From Epiperipatus broadwayi (lineage: Eukaryota > Onychophora > Udeonychophora > Euonychophora > Peripatidae): a DNA stretch of 64,000 nucleotides. Both the position numbers and the translations under genes were made by a program. A model generated the notes under the pieces. That model searched no databases and was not told the origin of the DNA. It worked only from the letters and a program-made list of their open reading frames with translations. Within the stretch, counting starts at the first letter, position 1. Every line of letters begins with the position of its first letter. The stretch lies in the NCBI GenBank assembly GCA_028023455.1, contig JAQFVV010006306.1:2631001-2695000 (forward strand). Reading direction: 5' to 3'. Positions 55,881 to 64,000 of this stretch are shown here, piece by piece.

Positions 55881-58800
55881 CATTAAAATAGCCACAATAA
55901 ATATACGAGGTATTAACTCATATAACAGACTCTCACAACTGATTCAATTCTTAAATAATCATAATGCTGACATTTTTGTCATAACAGAAACAAAAATTAG
56001 CAGAGTAACCAATCCAACCATAATTAACACTCTGCATAGCAAATACATTTTTACATATAAGCCAAACATCAGACCAGCTCAAGGTGTTGCAATTCTAATA
56101 AACAATCAATTTCCAGTGACAAAACTTAAAATAATACTTTTATCAGTTAATTCAATAATTATCTCTTTTTTGTTCCATTCACAGCTTTACTATATTATAG
56201 GAATATATTCATGTCAAAAGGCAAAGGATGTTGTTGATACCCTACTGGTTGTGCATAACAAAATACTACATAAGCCCGGTACAGTTATCATGTGCGGTGA
56301 CTTTAACTGCAGCTACAATGGTTTGCCACTCTCCTTGAAAGCCAAACTTTCACAAGTTGCCCTGCTGCCATTAGCACACCTATATCCAACAAATGCTGTT
56401 ACATTCATGGGTGCACAAGGATCCTCTCTCATAGATCTATTTTTTAGTTCTTCTATAAACCTAAAAGCCTCAATTCATCTAACTGCAGTCTCATTTTCTG
56501 ACCACATCTGTGTAACACTCATGCAAAAATGCCCACATAACAGACAAACTATATATAAATTCTTATATAAGAAACAACCCCCTAGACAATTCAAACTTAC
56601 CATAGATGATTTCTGTAATATATTAATAGTAAGCAACCACCTACATCAGATGAAAAATCTCTCTCCAATTGAAAAATGGTCTCAACTCAAAAAAATACTA
56701 AACATGTGCTGTTCAGATCACCTATCGCACTATAACTCTAATAACCTTATAAAACAACGTATTGAAGACATAAATTCAACCCTTAAAGCTATAACAAGGT
56801 TTGATGAGGCAAAAGATCTTATCTATAAGCTCCAATGTGAAAACAAACATTTAACTCAGTTATATAACCAGAACAACATGGTTTTTAGGCTGAGAAAAAT
56901 TTTACCAAATCTATCAGCACTAACAAAAACCACAATAAATTATGCAAAATTTCCAATCCCATATGCTTGTGGCATTTTCATTCTATCAAAAGATAATTCT
57001 CTCCTCTCTGGTACTTATGTTGACGAGGCACTTCTGCACCATTTGAATATTTCCCTTAAAAAATCTCATAGCTCTTCACAGTTATTTACAAATGAGACAA
57101 ACTGTTCACAAAATTACTACATATCTAAACAAGTTTTTGATGAAATAGTGTACTTAAAACAACATATCTCGCTAACAAATGACCTCATTCCAGCTAACAT
57201 ATATAAGCAAATGGAATACATTATATCTCCATTCCTACAGAAATACTACAATCAACTTTGTTCGAAGGAATATCACATCCCTAACTTATCAACAAATATA
57301 GTATTCTGTATAAGAAAAAACTCTAAAAATCCACATCCAACAGTAAATGATTTGCGTCTCATTACCTTAGAAGACATTGATCAGAAAATGTTTGCTAGAA
57401 TTATACTTAAACAGTTAAATATCTTTGCTTTACCTAAAATTTCCCCTTCACACTTTGCAGTCAAAGGGCAAAAAGCATCTCAAGCAATATTATTAGCACA
57501 AGAAGCAATACTTTATATTAAACAAAACAAACTAACAAACTATGTGGCATGCCAGGTAGACTTTAAGTCTGCCTTTGACATTGTAAATTGGAACTTCTTA
57601 TTCTCTGTACTTAATCAAATGCTTGAAAATCATACACACCTTGTTACAGCTATTAAAAACTATCTTAACAATAGAATGATTAGACTAAAAAATTACATGA
57701 GACTCTCTCAACCCTTTAAGCCAAGTAGAGGTATCCCACAAGGCTCCCCACTTGCATCATTACTTTTTGCGATATACATAGACCCCTTGATTAAGGACAT
57801 AGAGCAATGCATAGATGGTATTTTTCTTCCACACCTAGGCACAACTGTTAAGATCATTTCATATGTTGATGACGTTTTGATAATATTCAGAGACCTGCAA
57901 AATATACCTATGCTACTTCATAAACTTAAGAAATTTGAAACTATAACAGGATCCACAATACAAATAAACAAATCATCCTTATGGCAAATTGCTACGGGTC
58001 GCAGTCTTCCCTCACACTTTACAGGTTCATTTTCTTCATTTCTTGGCATACCTATTAATCTCTCAAAAACACAACTAAGTCATCACTTAAATCTTCTTGT
58101 CATAGACAAATTTAATAAAAAAATAAAGTGCTTCAACTCAAGATTACTGTACCCTATAATGAAAGTTCGTATCATCAATGCCATTCTAGGAGGTATTCTT
58201 GCCTATTACAGCCCTTGGATGCATCTTCAAAAAAAAACTATTAAATATTTCATGAGTATAGCAAAAAAATATATATGGGGATCAACATCACATCTTCTAT
58301 CAATAGAAAATACCTGTTTTCCAATTTGCAAGGGTGAGCTTAACCTAATAGCTCCTCAATCATTCACCTCCTACATTAGAGCTAAGATGTACATCGTTAC
58401 CACTACTAATCCCTTTTTAAGGACAACTCCTCCACCTCTACTTCTCCTTGCTATTACTCCATATGCGAATCGCCACTTTTTCACTGAGCATGCTGATTTA
58501 CTGGACAATTATAACATTAATACTCTAATTGGTTTGTCATACAAAGATCTAAAAAAAATTAATTATCCCGATAGACAACTTTGGTCAACACTATCTACTG
58601 CAAGAACACTGACTAAATTTCAAAATTTGTATGTGCCTCACTCATGGTTAAAATTCCTGTATAATCTGCTACTTGATGTAATACCAACAAAGTTATTTCT
58701 CATAAATCGATTTAAACTAAACATTGATCCTATTTGTATACTATGCAATTTGTTCCCGGAAAATTCATCACATATCTTTGAGACATGTCCATTCTTTTCA

Positions 58801-59094
58801 ACCTTACGCTGCTTTGTATTCCACAAAGACACAATTAATTTAAAAAATATCCTAATAAATAATATAAAGAAATTAAAACTATTCAATGCCCTTGTAACTG
58901 TTCACACTCTAAGAACAATATGGCTTGCCCGTTGTGCTGTAATATTTGATAACAAAAAATACAATGTACTTAAAAAAAATAACAAAGAATGGTATAACAT
59001 TTATCTTTATGCTCAGAAATATATACCTAGTAATGTCACAAGAAAAATATGGCAAAGCAATGTATTCCTTAGTTGCTCATTAATGCCATCATAG
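55873..59094 (+). CDS. LINE ORF2: AP endonuclease and reverse transcriptase
   Basis: The frame is intact and encodes 1073 residues. It nicks target DNA and copies the LINE RNA onto the nick. I take the ATG at 55873, since the upstream extension has no ATG. The apurinic-type endonuclease comes first: N10 (ATINIRG), E39 (ITETKI), GDFN with D143 and N145, D188 in SLIDLFF, and SDH at 209-211. The reverse transcriptase follows: CQVDFKSAFD (catalytic D563), a GIPQGSPLASLLF segment, then SYVDDVL with D666-D667. The YVDD form is unusual, since most LINEs have F/YADD. A C-terminal zinc-binding motif CILCNLFPENSSHIFETC (C955, C958, H967, C972) matches the zf-RVT or L1-type C-terminal finger. There is no RNase H domain. 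All catalytic residues are present, so activity is plausible if ORF1 is supplied in trans. Confidence 0.92.
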   Translation: MSNIKIATINIRGINSYNRLSQLIQFLNNHNADIFVITETKISRVTNPTIINTLHSKYIFTYKPNIRPAQGVAILINNQFPVTKLKIILLSVNSIIISFLFHSQLYYIIGIYSCQKAKDVVDTLLVVHNKILHKPGTVIMCGDFNCSYNGLPLSLKAKLSQVALLPLAHLYPTNAVTFMGAQGSSLIDLFFSSSINLKASIHLTAVSFSDHICVTLMQKCPHNRQTIYKFLYKKQPPRQFKLTIDDFCNILIVSNHLHQMKNLSPIEKWSQLKKILNMCCSDHLSHYNSNNLIKQRIEDINSTLKAITRFDEAKDLIYKLQCENKHLTQLYNQNNMVFRLRKILPNLSALTKTTINYAKFPIPYACGIFILSKDNSLLSGTYVDEALLHHLNISLKKSHSSSQLFTNETNCSQNYYISKQVFDEIVYLKQHISLTNDLIPANIYKQMEYIISPFLQKYYNQLCSKEYHIPNLSTNIVFCIRKNSKNPHPTVNDLRLITLEDIDQKMFARIILKQLNIFALPKISPSHFAVKGQKASQAILLAQEAILYIKQNKLTNYVACQVDFKSAFDIVNWNFLFSVLNQMLENHTHLVTAIKNYLNNRMIRLKNYMRLSQPFKPSRGIPQGSPLASLLFAIYIDPLIKDIEQCIDGIFLPHLGTTVKIISYVDDVLIIFRDLQNIPMLLHKLKKFETITGSTIQINKSSLWQIATGRSLPSHFTGSFSSFLGIPINLSKTQLSHHLNLLVIDKFNKKIKCFNSRLLYPIMKVRIINAILGGILAYYSPWMHLQKKTIKYFMSIAKKYIWGSTSHLLSIENTCFPICKGELNLIAPQSFTSYIRAKMYIVTTTNPFLRTTPPPLLLLAITPYANRHFFTEHADLLDNYNINTLIGLSYKDLKKINYPDRQLWSTLSTARTLTKFQNLYVPHSWLKFLYNLLLDVIPTKLFLINRFKLNIDPICILCNLFPENSSHIFETCPFFSTLRCFVFHKDTINLKNILINNIKKLKLFNALVTVHTLRTIWLARCAVIFDNKKYNVLKKNNKEWYNIYLYAQKYIPSNVTRKIWQSNVFLSCSLMPS

Positions 59095-59246
59095 TAATAA
59101 TCTTGTTTTAAATCATTATATTCTAAAAACATCCTAAGAAATTAAAAATTAAAAAAAAAATGTAAAAAGCTCTTAATGTAAATATACTAATTCTTGTAAA
59201 TAGTTTGTTACTAATAAAGTTAAAAAAAAAAAATGTACCGAAAAGT

Positions 59247-60769
59247 AAAAATTAAATTTTGCTCAACTTTGATAATCATATTTAAAAATTATATCATTGC
59301 TAATCATTATCAGATCTTACGTTTTTACCTTATTGCCAAATGGGCCTCAGTTGCAGTAATCTGATGAACACATTGACGTTACAATTTTTAAATATGATTA
59401 CCTCACGCTTCTATTTGAGAAAGCTCAAGAAAATTTAATTTTCACTTTTTAGTGATTTTATGAATAAAAAGTTCCCTTATTTTTATTTTTTACTTTGTTG
59501 ATGTTTTTAATATACAAATGTTAAACATATCTTTATGATACTGAATACTACTGAATACGCAATATAGTTTTTGAAAACGTAATATAGCTTTTATTAGTAT
59601 TCCATTGATTTATAGTAATGACTGCAGGTCTTGGAACCAAATGTCGTGCTTGTGGTGGTCTCAATATATATATATACTATTCTGAAGATACTTATAAATT
59701 AAATAATAGATAATTTTTTAGTTTCAATTTTAATTTATATTATCATTCTTAGTTGTTATTGTCATTATATATAGAAATTTTATTTATTGAGCATTTTATA
59801 GATGAGTTTGTATTTATATGTTTTGATTATTTGTGTATATATATGTTATTGAAAGAACTTAAATATATTAATAGTTAAAAGTAATGTTTTTAGAATTATA
59901 TATATAAGTGTTGTTATAATTTTCGATTTTTTATGTTTAATTCCGAAAGTAACCAATAGGATTTGGTTGGAGTTTTATAAATGACGTCATTTTTTTTTTT
60001 TTTTGCAGTTAATTGTATATATAACTTTTACATACTTTTGAGATCCGTTTGTGTATTTATTTGTTTGATTAAAAATAAAAAGAAAAATAATTTGTCTTTA
60101 AATGCATTTTTATTTATTTAATGTTAAATCTCAAACGTCTTTCGTTAATTGTGTTTTTTAATAATCATGTGAAAAGCTTTCTACAGTTTGAGACTATTTC
60201 CATCTATGTGTGTGTGTGTTTAATTAAGTTACGACTTTCAGAATGATTAATTTGTATTGTTTGCTGTGCTGAACTCCAAGATTAATAAAATACATTATTT
60301 ACCAACCAGAGATTTTATTACTATGCAAATGTCTCTTTTATGAAAGGTTTTTTTTTTTAAATAAAAAATAATTTGTATAATTAGATTGTCTATACTTAAA
60401 AGAAAAAAGTAATTAAAGTTGAAAAAGCTCTACTAAAATAAGGCTTGAGATCTGTATTAATATTAATCTTTTTTTTTTTGATCACCTGGTAAAGAAAAGT
60501 CATTTGTTTTTAAAAATGTTTGATTAAATTAAATAGATGTCACTTTCAATATCAATTCACCATTGATAGTGATGTGTTATCACTTGGCCTAATTATCTTA
60601 AGCTATTTTTTTTTTTTTATATATATAATAATACTATTTATTTTTATCATCATATATATATGATCACCTGTGTATATCTTTAAGTGTGTGGATATACATA
60701 TAATGGATAACCATGATGTCAAAATGTGTTTCTACTTTGCTGATAGCTGGAGCATTGATTCCAAGTATT
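59247..60769. other. AT-rich non-coding DNA
   Basis: Poly(T), (TA)n and (TG)n runs occur. No gene or structured repeat is supported. Confidence 0.45.
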
Positions 60770-61240
60770 TATAATTCAGGAAAAGATGAATTAAATGCTA
60801 TGTGTGGAGTGCACTGTTGTGTGGATGTGAAATGTGGACAATGAGTAATGAAATTAGAAACAGATTGGAAGCCTTTGAGAAGTGGTCATGGAGAAGAATG
60901 GAAAAAGTCAGTTGGATGAATAAAATAATAAAATGAAGAAGTTTTGAAAAGAATAAATGATGAAAGAAGACTGATTGAAGAAATTAGAAATAGAAAGAAA
61001 AACTGGATTGGACATATATTAAGAAGAAAGCATGGTTTAATGAAAGATGTTTTGGAGGGAATGGTGAGTGGAAACAAGAAGAAAGGACAGAAAAGATTGT
61101 TATTGAATGATATAGGAGATGAGAAGAATTACGTGGAATTGAAGTGTTTGGGAAATGAAGAGAATGGAGTAGAAAAGATGGATGAATTGGTGATATGACT
61201 AGTCTGTGGACCTGTCCAAGAGACAGAATACTATTGATGA
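60770..61240 (+). pseudogene. RTE-like LINE reverse transcriptase, C-terminal remnant
   Basis: Plus strand: YVWSALLCGCEMWTM, then NEIRNRLEAFEKWSWRRMEK and VSWMNKI, a frameshift near 60930, then an open 84-codon tail (60944-61198) with RINDERRLIEEIRNRKKNW and IGHILRRKHGLMKDVLEG. These motifs, in this order, define the post-polymerase end of RTE/BovB-type LINEs. The element is 5'-truncated. The 3' end GGACCTGTCC...ATGATGATT matches the interrupted copy at 4.7 kb. Confidence 0.82.
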
Positions 61241-61469
61241 TGATTTATTCTTATTGTTAAGGGTCTGACATTGAATGTGTGACTGAAACTTGCCACTTAT
61301 TAAATGTGATTATTTATGCATCTCTTTTTTTTTTTTATTATTAATATTGGAATGATTTTTGGAAATGTATACTTTTTAATTTAAATTTTTAATTTTTTTG
61401 TCATTTTAATATTATTGAAATCTGTTTGCAAAATATGTTTAATAATATCTATGTTATACAATGAGCTTG

Positions 61470-61555
61470 AAAAATAGCTCTTAACAAGCTTTTCAGAATA
61501 TCCCTAATCTCAGAGCGGTTTCTGCTACTGGCTTCCTCAGTTAGATGCTAGAATT
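61470..61555 (-). ncRNA. Hammerhead ribozyme relic (family F)
   Basis: Minus strand: CTGAGGA (61534-61540), a short stem II AGC-CAGTA-GC, GAAA, then CCGCTC and TGAGATTAGGGATATTC. The core is valid (N7 is G). Stem III has a mismatch and stem I pairs ATCTAA with TGAGAT with one mismatch. The downstream sequence is the arm of the 38.2-kb hairpin. Confidence 0.55.
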
Positions 61556-62384
61556 CAAAGTAATGAAAATGTTAAAGAATGTTAAGTTTTTAATAAACAA
61601 TTTAAATAGTGTATTTTTTGGTTATTTAGCATTTGTATGTATATATTGAGGCATTTAGATCTTATCCTGCAGTGATTGAATACACACTTATATATGTATG
61701 AGTTATGCCATGAATAAACTTTCCTTAAATATTTTCTTTAATTAATCACATTTTTTATTTCTAAATTTTAATTTAATAGATAGTAATTCTATACTTGAAC
61801 AAAATTTTTGTAAATTGAATTTTATTTTTCAAATTCAAGGAATTATTATTAAGTTTATCATAAAGCTGTGAAATTCTGTTCAAAAATTTACATTTATAAT
61901 TATTAAAATAGTATAAAAAAAATCTGTACTGTGATATTACTCAAAGCATTACCAATTGTAGTTTTTTTTTATTCACTATTATCAATTTCTTAACGTGTAT
62001 TTTTTAAAAATAAACTATATTTAAATAAAATCTAACTATAATCATAATTCCAGCACATAACGCTATGTGATATAAGTATCAAACATCGAATCACCTCAAA
62101 CGTTAAGAAATTTACAGAGGGCATAACTGAAAATTTCTTAATGTTTGAGGTGATCTGATATTTAGCTATAACCATGTATATCTTTGATTTTAAATAATTA
62201 TTGTATGGAAATTTTATAAAAATAATCATATTTAATAACAGAGAATATACTTTTTTTTGCCTAATGCTAATAACAATAGAAGAAAGGTTCCAAATAGTCT
62301 CTCATAAGCTCTCAAAACAACTTTATCTTTTTTATTGCATTGCCAAATCCATATAATATCAAACCATCTATGCTCTTTATTATT
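61556..62384. repeat. AT-rich DNA with one perfect small hairpin
   Basis: At 62091-62155 an inverted pair (ATCACCTCAAACGTTAAGAA against TTCTTAATGTTTGAGGTGAT, one mismatch) encloses ACAGAGGGCATAACT. It resembles a small foldback. Nothing else is supported. Confidence 0.55.
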
Positions 62385-62462
62385 GTTTTTACAATGCTTT
62401 TATTACAACCAACTATAACAGTTTCGATTGCCCCAGCAATCTTCTTCAGAACTTGTACTCAT
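62385..62462 (-). ncRNA. Type I hammerhead ribozyme (family E)
   Basis: Minus strand: AAGTT, CTGAAGA (62443-62449), stem II GATTGC-TGGG-GCAATC, GAAA, stem III ACTG-TTAT-AGT, cleavage base T, then GGTTGTA pairing with TACAAGTT through wobbles and one bulge. Unlike the 39.0-kb copy, the cleavage position holds a permitted base. Confidence 0.72.
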
Positions 62463-63065
62463 ATATCCAAACTTTAACTGCTAAATATATGATTTTCAGA
62501 AGTTCAAAAGGCTACATTTCAAGTTCTGACTAGTTAGTTCGTTAGTTAAGTATCAGTACCAATGTGTATTAGAACATTGATTTGAAACAAGCTAGAATGA
62601 TTCTTCAGATAGAATTTAATTAAATTTATATATTCAATGTGCAACTTGAGATAATCTTATATTTTACCATTGCTGCCAAAAACTCTGTTTGCAAAGAAAG
62701 GCTCATGAACTGGGCAGGCAACATTTTTATATAAGAGGGTAATTAATACAGTCAGAAACAACAAAAAATATGGACCAGTTGTAGTTCGGATGGACATTAA
62801 ATCAACATTTGATATATACAGCTACAATCTAATAATCAGGAAAAGGTTATTAATCCTATTGAAGATGAAAATCAGAAAATAATTGGTTTATTTATTAGTG
62901 AATTATCCATTTGTAAATACAAATTCATCATATGATCACATCCATTGATTACAAAGAGCTTACACTTGGTGGCACTACTGTATGTGTAAGCATATGAAAT
63001 GTGGTCATGTGATGTTTAGATGAGCATACATATTAACTTTAAATTTGTCCAGTTCTTTCTCTATA
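62463..63065. other. Non-coding DNA with a family A fragment
   Basis: At about 62939-63018 the sequence CATCCATTGATTAC, then GGTGGCACTACTGTATGTGT, then GGTCATGTGATGTTTA is the terminal arm of family A without its ribozyme. The rest is unrecognised. Confidence 0.55.
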
Positions 63066-63073
63066 TACTATAG

Positions 63074-63561
63074 CAGGGATGGGCAAATAGCGGCCCGAGG
63101 GCCACATGCGGCCCTCTAAGAGTTTTTATGCGGCCCTCCAAGACAATCGGGAAAATCCATCTTGAACTGAGATTTCCTTCCTGTGCATGACCGAAGATTC
63201 GTCTCTTATTTTCCACTAGGATGGCCACATCAATATACATGCACAGTGTAGATACTATGTGCAAGGCTTTTCCAGTTGATCTAGTTAATTTCAATTTTGT
63301 CTTTGCATTAGCAAATATATACATTTCTAACTTTAGTGAAACCATGAACCCTCCAAAAAAATCGGTGATGAATGTCATGTGTTTAATGAAGAATGAACAA
63401 ACAAATATTTCTTTGGTAATACAGGGAATAAAGCAGTGTGTTTATTGCATCATGAAAAAAGGTGCGGCCCTCCACTAACCTTCACTTTTACAAAGTGGCC
63501 CCCCGATGTGGCCCTCCACCAACCTCTGTGGCCCTCGAGCCAAAACAATTGCCCACCCCTG
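63074..63561 (+). mobile_element. Non-autonomous hAT (Buster-like) transposon
   Basis: The 488-bp element has ends CAGGGATGGGCAAATAG and CAATTGCCCACCCCTG and a perfect 8-bp duplication TACTATAG (63066-63073 and 63562-63569). The transposase start is on the plus strand (ISNFSETMNPPKK, then frame-shifted MCLMKNEQTN and a CVYCIMKK zinc-finger remnant), so it lies in the opposite orientation to the copies at 13.4 and 17.6 kb. Confidence 0.88.
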
Positions 63562-63726
63562 TACTATAGTAATATCTAAAGAAATATTAATTACAAACGA
63601 AATCTTTCACTGAAATAGTCATTGCAATTAAATAGAAATGTTTTGAAAACTATCTCATTTTTTTGGTACTTTACAAATTTATAGATAAATAAAAAAAAAA
63701 AAAACAACCACCACCACATATGGTTT

Positions 63727-63820
63727 TATTGCTCGGCAGTTTGAGCACTAGAAGCAATCCTTGTACCTCTCGATCTCACGTTGGTTGTTCTAGAAACTGC
63801 GCCAAATCAAACAGGGTGCA
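63727..63820 (-). repeat. tRNA-derived SINE, minus strand (third head type)
   Basis: The minus strand reads GCACCCTGTTTGATTTGGCG-CAGTTTCTAGAAC, then GAGATCGAGAGGTACAAGG, a diverged relative of the 33.0-kb SINE. Confidence 0.55.
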
Positions 63821-64000
63821 CTTATAGATGAATTAATTGTATGATTAATTTATATCAAAAGAATAATATAAATAAGGTACCACAGTAACCATTCCCACTA
63901 TCATCGCTATTTTTTCTTGAATCATTATAATTTGCTTTAAGACTGTTATTATACATCTATTTTTTCTAATGGGATTTCTTTTTAAATGAAAGTTCTTTTA
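63821..64000. other. AT-rich non-coding DNA
   Basis: Nothing is recognised up to the window end. Confidence 0.4.

Larger units (their letters stand above)
54038..59246 (+). mobile_element. Full-length Tx1/L1-group LINE with target-site duplication
   Basis: A non-LTR retrotransposon of about 5.18 kb has a 120-bp 5' leader, ORF1 (frameshifted), ORF2, a short 3' UTR with AATAAA at 59213-59218 and a poly(A) run at 59222-59233. Direct repeats flank it: AAATGTACTGAAAGT at 54038-54052 and AAATGTACCGAAAAGT at 59231-59246 (one mismatch, one added A). The intact ends and nearly intact coding capacity make it one of the younger insertions in the window. Confidence 0.88.

Overview
This is a repeat-dominated stretch of a very AT-rich eukaryotic (almost certainly invertebrate animal) nuclear genome. 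The AT content is roughly 70% or more by eye. There are no operons, no ribosome-binding sites and no recognisable host gene. The only long open frames belong to transposable elements. The species cannot be named from this sequence.

The most striking content is a set of palindromic (foldback) interspersed repeats that contain type I hammerhead ribozymes. At least six sequence families share the invariant core: CTGANGA, then a short stem II hairpin, then GAAA, then a minimal stem III ending in a UH cleavage site, all enclosed by a bipartite stem I. I count about 30 ribozyme loci, from intact-looking to clearly decayed. Family A copies lie near 3.0-3.8, 8.6-9.2, 16.1-16.9, 18.7-19.2, 32.6-32.8, 34.35-34.8 and 41.95-42.98 kb. 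Family B/C copies lie near 1.4-2.0, 7.3-7.65, 9.7-10.4, 12.2-12.8, 20.7-21.6, 28.5-29.0, 29.8-30.0, 39.5-40.7 and 47.0-47.4 kb. Families D to G lie near 26.4-26.6, 39.0, 62.4, 38.2, 61.5 and 33.3 kb. Where both arms survive, the left-arm ribozyme is on the minus strand and the right-arm ribozyme is on the plus strand. The elements therefore look like head-to-head dimers. In animals, ribozymes of this kind are known from Penelope-like elements and retrozymes, and a decayed Penelope-like GIY-YIG endonuclease sequence lies in an inverted pair at 45.5-46.9 kb.

Other layers: (1) a full-length Tx1/L1-group LINE at 54.05-59.23 kb, flanked by a target-site duplication, with a frameshifted ORF1 and an intact 1073-residue ORF2; (2) three RTE-like LINE 3' remnants (4.1-4.7, 23.8-24.3 and 60.8-61.2 kb), the first split by a 1.07-kb TA-flanked inverted-repeat transposon; (3) three non-autonomous hAT elements (13.4, 17.6 and 63.1 kb) with perfect 8-bp duplications centred on TA, as in the Buster branch; (4) a mariner-like deletion derivative (33.6-34.0 kb); (5) several tRNA-derived SINEs, some with clear duplications; (6) smaller foldback elements and tandem repeats.

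The intervals between these are AT-rich non-coding DNA with poly(A/T), (TA)n, (CA)n and short poly-C/G tracts. The layout is that of an intergenic or intronic region built by successive insertions. The link between the ribozyme repeats and a Penelope-type retrotransposition machinery is an inference. The ribozyme folds are read directly from the sequence.
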